Origin: Triparma columacea
Lineage: Eukaryota; Sar; Bolidophyceae; Parmales; Triparmaceae
Assembly (NCBI GenBank): GCA_030267965.1
Contig: BRYA01001158.1
Span: 725-34,345 of the forward strand
Direction of reading: 5' to 3'
DNA: 33,621 nt
Shown: positions 31,497 to 33,621 of the stretch, one piece after another
How the letters are laid out: each line of letters begins with the position of its first letter
Numbering within the stretch: position 1 is the first letter of the stretch
Notes under the pieces: model-generated
The model's database searches: none
Seen by the model: only the letters and a program-made list of their open reading frames with translations
Told to the model about the DNA's origin: nothing
Position numbers and translations under genes: made by a program

Positions 31497-32267
31497 ATGG
31501 CCCAGACGAATAGACTTCTGCACAGCTACCTTGGCCTTCTCCGATTTAATCACCCGACGACCTCCCTACCTTCTGTCTTAAAGAGCCTGAAGAGGCTTCG
31601 CACCAGAGCTACACACTTTGATGGTGTCATCGAAGGTAAGGAAGGGGGGAGGGGGGGGAGCGTCGAGTGGCTGTTGTCGCCATTTGGGCCGTTTGATGTG
31701 TACCCCCCCCTCCCCTCCATAAACCCAACCCCCATCCCAACTTCAATTCCACTCCCCCTGACAGGATACAAGGAAAAGATTGAACACAACATCCCCTTCG
31801 AATCCGAAATAAAGACCGTAAAGGATACGCTTACCTCCCACGAACCGGAAGAACTCCCCCCCTACCCCTCCCTTAATTTCCCACCCTCCAACCTTACCTT
31901 CCTCCCCCCGCATCTCCTTCACTACTCCTCCAACTCAAAGCTATCACCACATGTAGACTCGGTCCGATTCTCAGGCCCCTCCGTCTCTGTCCTGACCCTC
32001 TCGGGTAGTTGCACTCTCCGCCTCACCGTAGCCCCCCCCGAGGAGGTTGATTTTGCCCTCACGCCCGGGAATGTGACACCTGCGCACCTCGAGACCCTGA
32101 GGGAAATTCTGCGGGAACGCGAGGGGGGAGCAGTAGAAGTAGACGTCCAGGCAGGAGAGGGATACGTGCTAACGGGGGTATCGAGGTATTTAATGGAACA
32201 TGCAGTCAGTGGGGTCGGGGAAAGGGTGGCTGTGGTGTTTAGGGATGAGCTAACGAACGATTTTTAA
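31497..32267 (+). CDS. ALKBH7-like Fe(II)/2-oxoglutarate dioxygenase, 213 aa, two exons
   Basis: ALKBH7 is a mitochondrial AlkB-family protein linked to regulated necrosis and fat metabolism in animals. Exons are 31497-31635 and 31765-32267. The 129-nt intron (GAAG|GTAAGG ... CTGACAG) is a multiple of three without a stop, so the frame reads through it; removing it joins THFDGVIEG to YKEK, as in family members with a D-x-V-I-x-GY-E turn. Iron ligands are in place: His 109 and Asp 111 in PHVDSVRF, and His 192 in SRYLMEHAVSG. Arg 200 or Arg 206 in ERVAVVFRDE would bind 2-oxoglutarate. The first 35 residues are basic (LLHSYLGLLRF, LKSLKRLRTR), consistent with mitochondrial import. Length matches ALKBH7. 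Confidence 0.83.
   Translation: MAQTNRLLHSYLGLLRFNHPTTSLPSVLKSLKRLRTRATHFDGVIEGKEGGRGGSVEWLLSPFGPFDVYPPLPSINPTPIPTSIPLPLTGYKEKIEHNIPFESEIKTVKDTLTSHEPEELPPYPSLNFPPSNLTFLPPHLLHYSSNSKLSPHVDSVRFSGPSVSVLTLSGSCTLRLTVAPPEEVDFALTPGNVTPAHLETLREILREREGGAVEVDVQAGEGYVLTGVSRYLMEHAVSGVGERVAVVFRDELTNDF
31644..31718 (+). repeat. Complementary G-rich and C-rich arms inside the ALKBH7-like intron
   Basis: GGGGAGGGGGGGG at 31646-31658 is the exact reverse complement of CCCCCCCCTCCCC at 31703-31715, giving a 13-bp stem with a 44-nt loop. The donor is 10 nt before the left arm and the acceptor 49 nt after the right arm. Confidence 0.85.
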
Positions 32268-33029
32268 AACGATTTAAGAACGAAAGGGTTGTTTCTTTGT
32301 TTGTCAGATTTATTATTGTTATGTACGCAAAGCGTCAAATTAGGGAAAGGATTAGGGTAGGTGGGAGGCGAGGGAGTGAGAGGGGGAGTTCCAGGTAGTG
32401 TAAAGTGTTGTAGTTTCAATTGAGAAAGGCTGTTCTTAGTCACACGCACAACCGCAGTGAGACTTACAAACCGTGTAAAGCCGGTCCCTCAGATATATAT
32501 TATTTGTTGTGCTAAGAGCAGGTAGTAAAAATATATCAAACCTTATATTTGTTCTGTACCTTTAATTGCAGTTTTATACAGCAACGTGTCCAAGTATTCA
32601 TTGTTTCTCCCTCGTTAAGTCTTTTTTATCGTTCGAGAGGTAGTCATAGCTTCAGTGTAAGCTCTCCTATTCTCGAAGCTTTGGGAGGAGGGACTTGGGA
32701 AAACTTGTGGAGGGGAGGGAAAGCGAGGGGACGAGACAAAGGTAAGGAGGGAGAGAAGGCGAGGGGTGTGTAGAAGGCGGGGGCAGAAGAGGGATCGGTG
32801 GGGAGAGAGGATGGGAGAGAGAGGCAGGAGGAAGGAGGAAGGAGGCCACACAAACAGATGGCCAACTTCCTTGTTCAACTTCCTTGTTCCTTGGGGGATT
32901 TGGACGAAAATTTTATCAACTAAGCTTTTTTTAATATGGAGGGCTTGTGGCAACGGTTGCACGCGAATTATTTTCGAGCAATCTAACTCACTCCCCTTTC
33001 GGTCGTTCGATTTTTTCGCGCTCCCGCAG
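32268..33029. other. 762-bp spacer: purine-rich tract, no clear gene
   Basis: Between the ALKBH7-like stop and the repeat-protein exon. It holds a G-rich patch at 32341-32395 with several GGG runs, an AT-rich patch at 32490-32570, a plus-strand polypurine tract from about 32685 to 32850, and two exact copies of AACTTCCTTGTTC in tandem (32864-32876, 32877-32889). A donor-like AAAG|GTAAGG is at 32741/32742, but its frame does not match the next exon in an obvious way. Upstream exons of the last gene may be hidden here. Confidence 0.5.
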
Positions 33030-33621
33030 GCTTCTGTTGGACTGTGAAATGAATAACCATGAAGCTCTGCTCGCTGAGAGGGAGGAAGAGATCATGCAGC
33101 TAAAGGCTATAACAACAAAACTGTTTGCCGACCTTACTGCTGCCGCATCTTCCGCCAACGAAGTTGCCGCCGCCGTCAAGGACGCAGCAGGCGAGGGCGC
33201 AACTGCAGCTGGCATTGTCACGGTTGTAAATGACCATGCCGTCACCCTTAGGGCTGCTGCAGATCGCGCCGCAGCTCACGAACATGCTGCCAACGGCGTT
33301 GAGACCATCGAGGTAATAAAACACCGCGTCGTTGTCCCCAAGGCCATCGAAGACTATGTCGACGCCACTGAGGTTGCCATGGTGAATACTGCCGCCCCTG
33401 AGGCCGTCGATGACTCTTCTGCAGCCCTTGATAGGGCCGCTGCAGATCGCACCGCAGCTCACGAGCGTGCCGCCGACTGCGTTGAGACTATCGAGGTAGC
33501 GCAGCGCCGCGCCGATGTCCCCAAGGCCACCGAAGACTATGTTGACGCCCCTGAGGTTGCCGCAGAGAATACTGCCGCCCCTGAGGCCGTCGATGACTCT
33601 GCTGCAGCCCTTGATGGTGGC
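33030..33621 (+). CDS. Alanine-rich protein with 61-residue tandem repeats, 3' end outside window
   Basis: An open frame runs from a likely acceptor (TCCCGCAG, AG at 33028-33029) to the window edge without a stop. It reads LLLDCEMNNHEALLAEREEEI, so an ATG exists at 33049, but the frame is open before it and the pyrimidine tract suggests an internal exon. After a coiled-coil-like start come Ala-rich segments and a 61-residue repeat (183 bp): copy 1 begins at 33253, copy 2 at 33436. Each has AAADR-x-AAHE, VETIEV, VPKA-x-EDYVDA, NTAAPEAVDDS and AALD blocks. Strongly acidic and alanine-rich, with no membrane segment. A filamentous or surface-associated structural protein is possible; the family is not recognised. 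The true start and length are unknown. Confidence 0.65.
33253..33618 (+). repeat. 183-bp tandem coding repeat, two copies visible
   Basis: Copies start at 33253 and 33436 (offset exactly 183 bp) with high DNA identity. The array continues beyond, or ends at, the window edge. Confidence 0.85.

Noticed and set aside
31250..31513. Plus-strand frame upstream of the ALKBH7-like gene
   Set aside because: No ATG start, no motif, and it runs into the start of a supported gene in another frame.
31636..31764. 43-residue Gly/Pro-rich insert in the ALKBH7-like protein
   Set aside because: It has perfect intron ends and removal restores a family-like GVIEGYKE turn; treated as an in-frame intron, though retention remains possible.
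33100..33462. Minus-strand frame opposite the 61-residue repeats
   Set aside because: It mirrors the repeat structure of the plus strand; the plus frame is longer, open to the window edge and preceded by a good acceptor.
1..33621. CRISPR arrays, tRNA, rRNA, insertion sequences, bacterial operons
   Set aside because: No regularly spaced repeats, cloverleaf signals, conserved rRNA blocks or transposase motifs were seen; spliceosomal introns show that this is eukaryotic nuclear DNA.

Overview
The window is nuclear DNA from a unicellular eukaryote with a compact, intron-bearing genome. Sixteen genes or gene fragments lie on both strands. They include a kinesin, a THO-complex subunit, a branched-chain 2-oxoacid dehydrogenase E2 and an ALKBH7-like dioxygenase. 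The 17 introns I could place are 71-276 nt long, nearly all with GTGAG or GTAAG donors, and several have long C runs before the acceptor. Genes are often separated by less than 250 bp and arranged head-to-head or tail-to-tail. The mix (EF-hand, multidomain kinesin-3, LRR proteins with low-complexity tails, archaeal/fungal-type aspartate-semialdehyde dehydrogenase) suggests a flagellated heterokont-like protist or alga. That placement is a guess from gene content, not a phylogeny.

Layout, left part (1-8616). An orphan EF-hand exon (+) is followed by a TPR protein (-), a four-helix membrane protein (+) that diverges from it, an aspartate-semialdehyde dehydrogenase in three exons (-), and a 1114-residue proline-rich coiled-coil protein (-).

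Middle (8617-22115). A 245 bp shared promoter region separates the coiled-coil gene from a 1742-residue kinesin-3 (+). Next come an alpha/beta hydrolase (+, two exons), a small membrane protein with SxxxH...D...HxxxH residues (-, two exons), a roughly 740 bp spacer with a very AT-rich core, a WD40 protein (+, three exons), a 250-residue unknown (+, two exons) and mitochondrial BCKDH E2 (-, four exons).

Right part (22116-33621). A 250 bp spacer separates the E2 gene from THOC5 (+, three exons). Then follow a 1699-residue LRR protein (+, three exons), an acyltransferase (-), an ALKBH7-like protein (+, two exons) and the start of an alanine-rich protein with 61-residue repeats that runs off the window.

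There is no operon logic. The genes belong to separate housekeeping systems: amino-acid synthesis and breakdown, mRNA export, phospholipid synthesis, mitochondrial oxygenase and cytoskeleton. The most unusual items are the kinesin-3 with its motor in mid-protein and WW-like tail elements, the CREST-like mini membrane protein, the altered NCVV active-site context in the dehydrogenase, the AT-rich island, and an intron that could fold on a perfect 13 bp G/C stem. No tRNA, rRNA, CRISPR array or intact transposon was seen.
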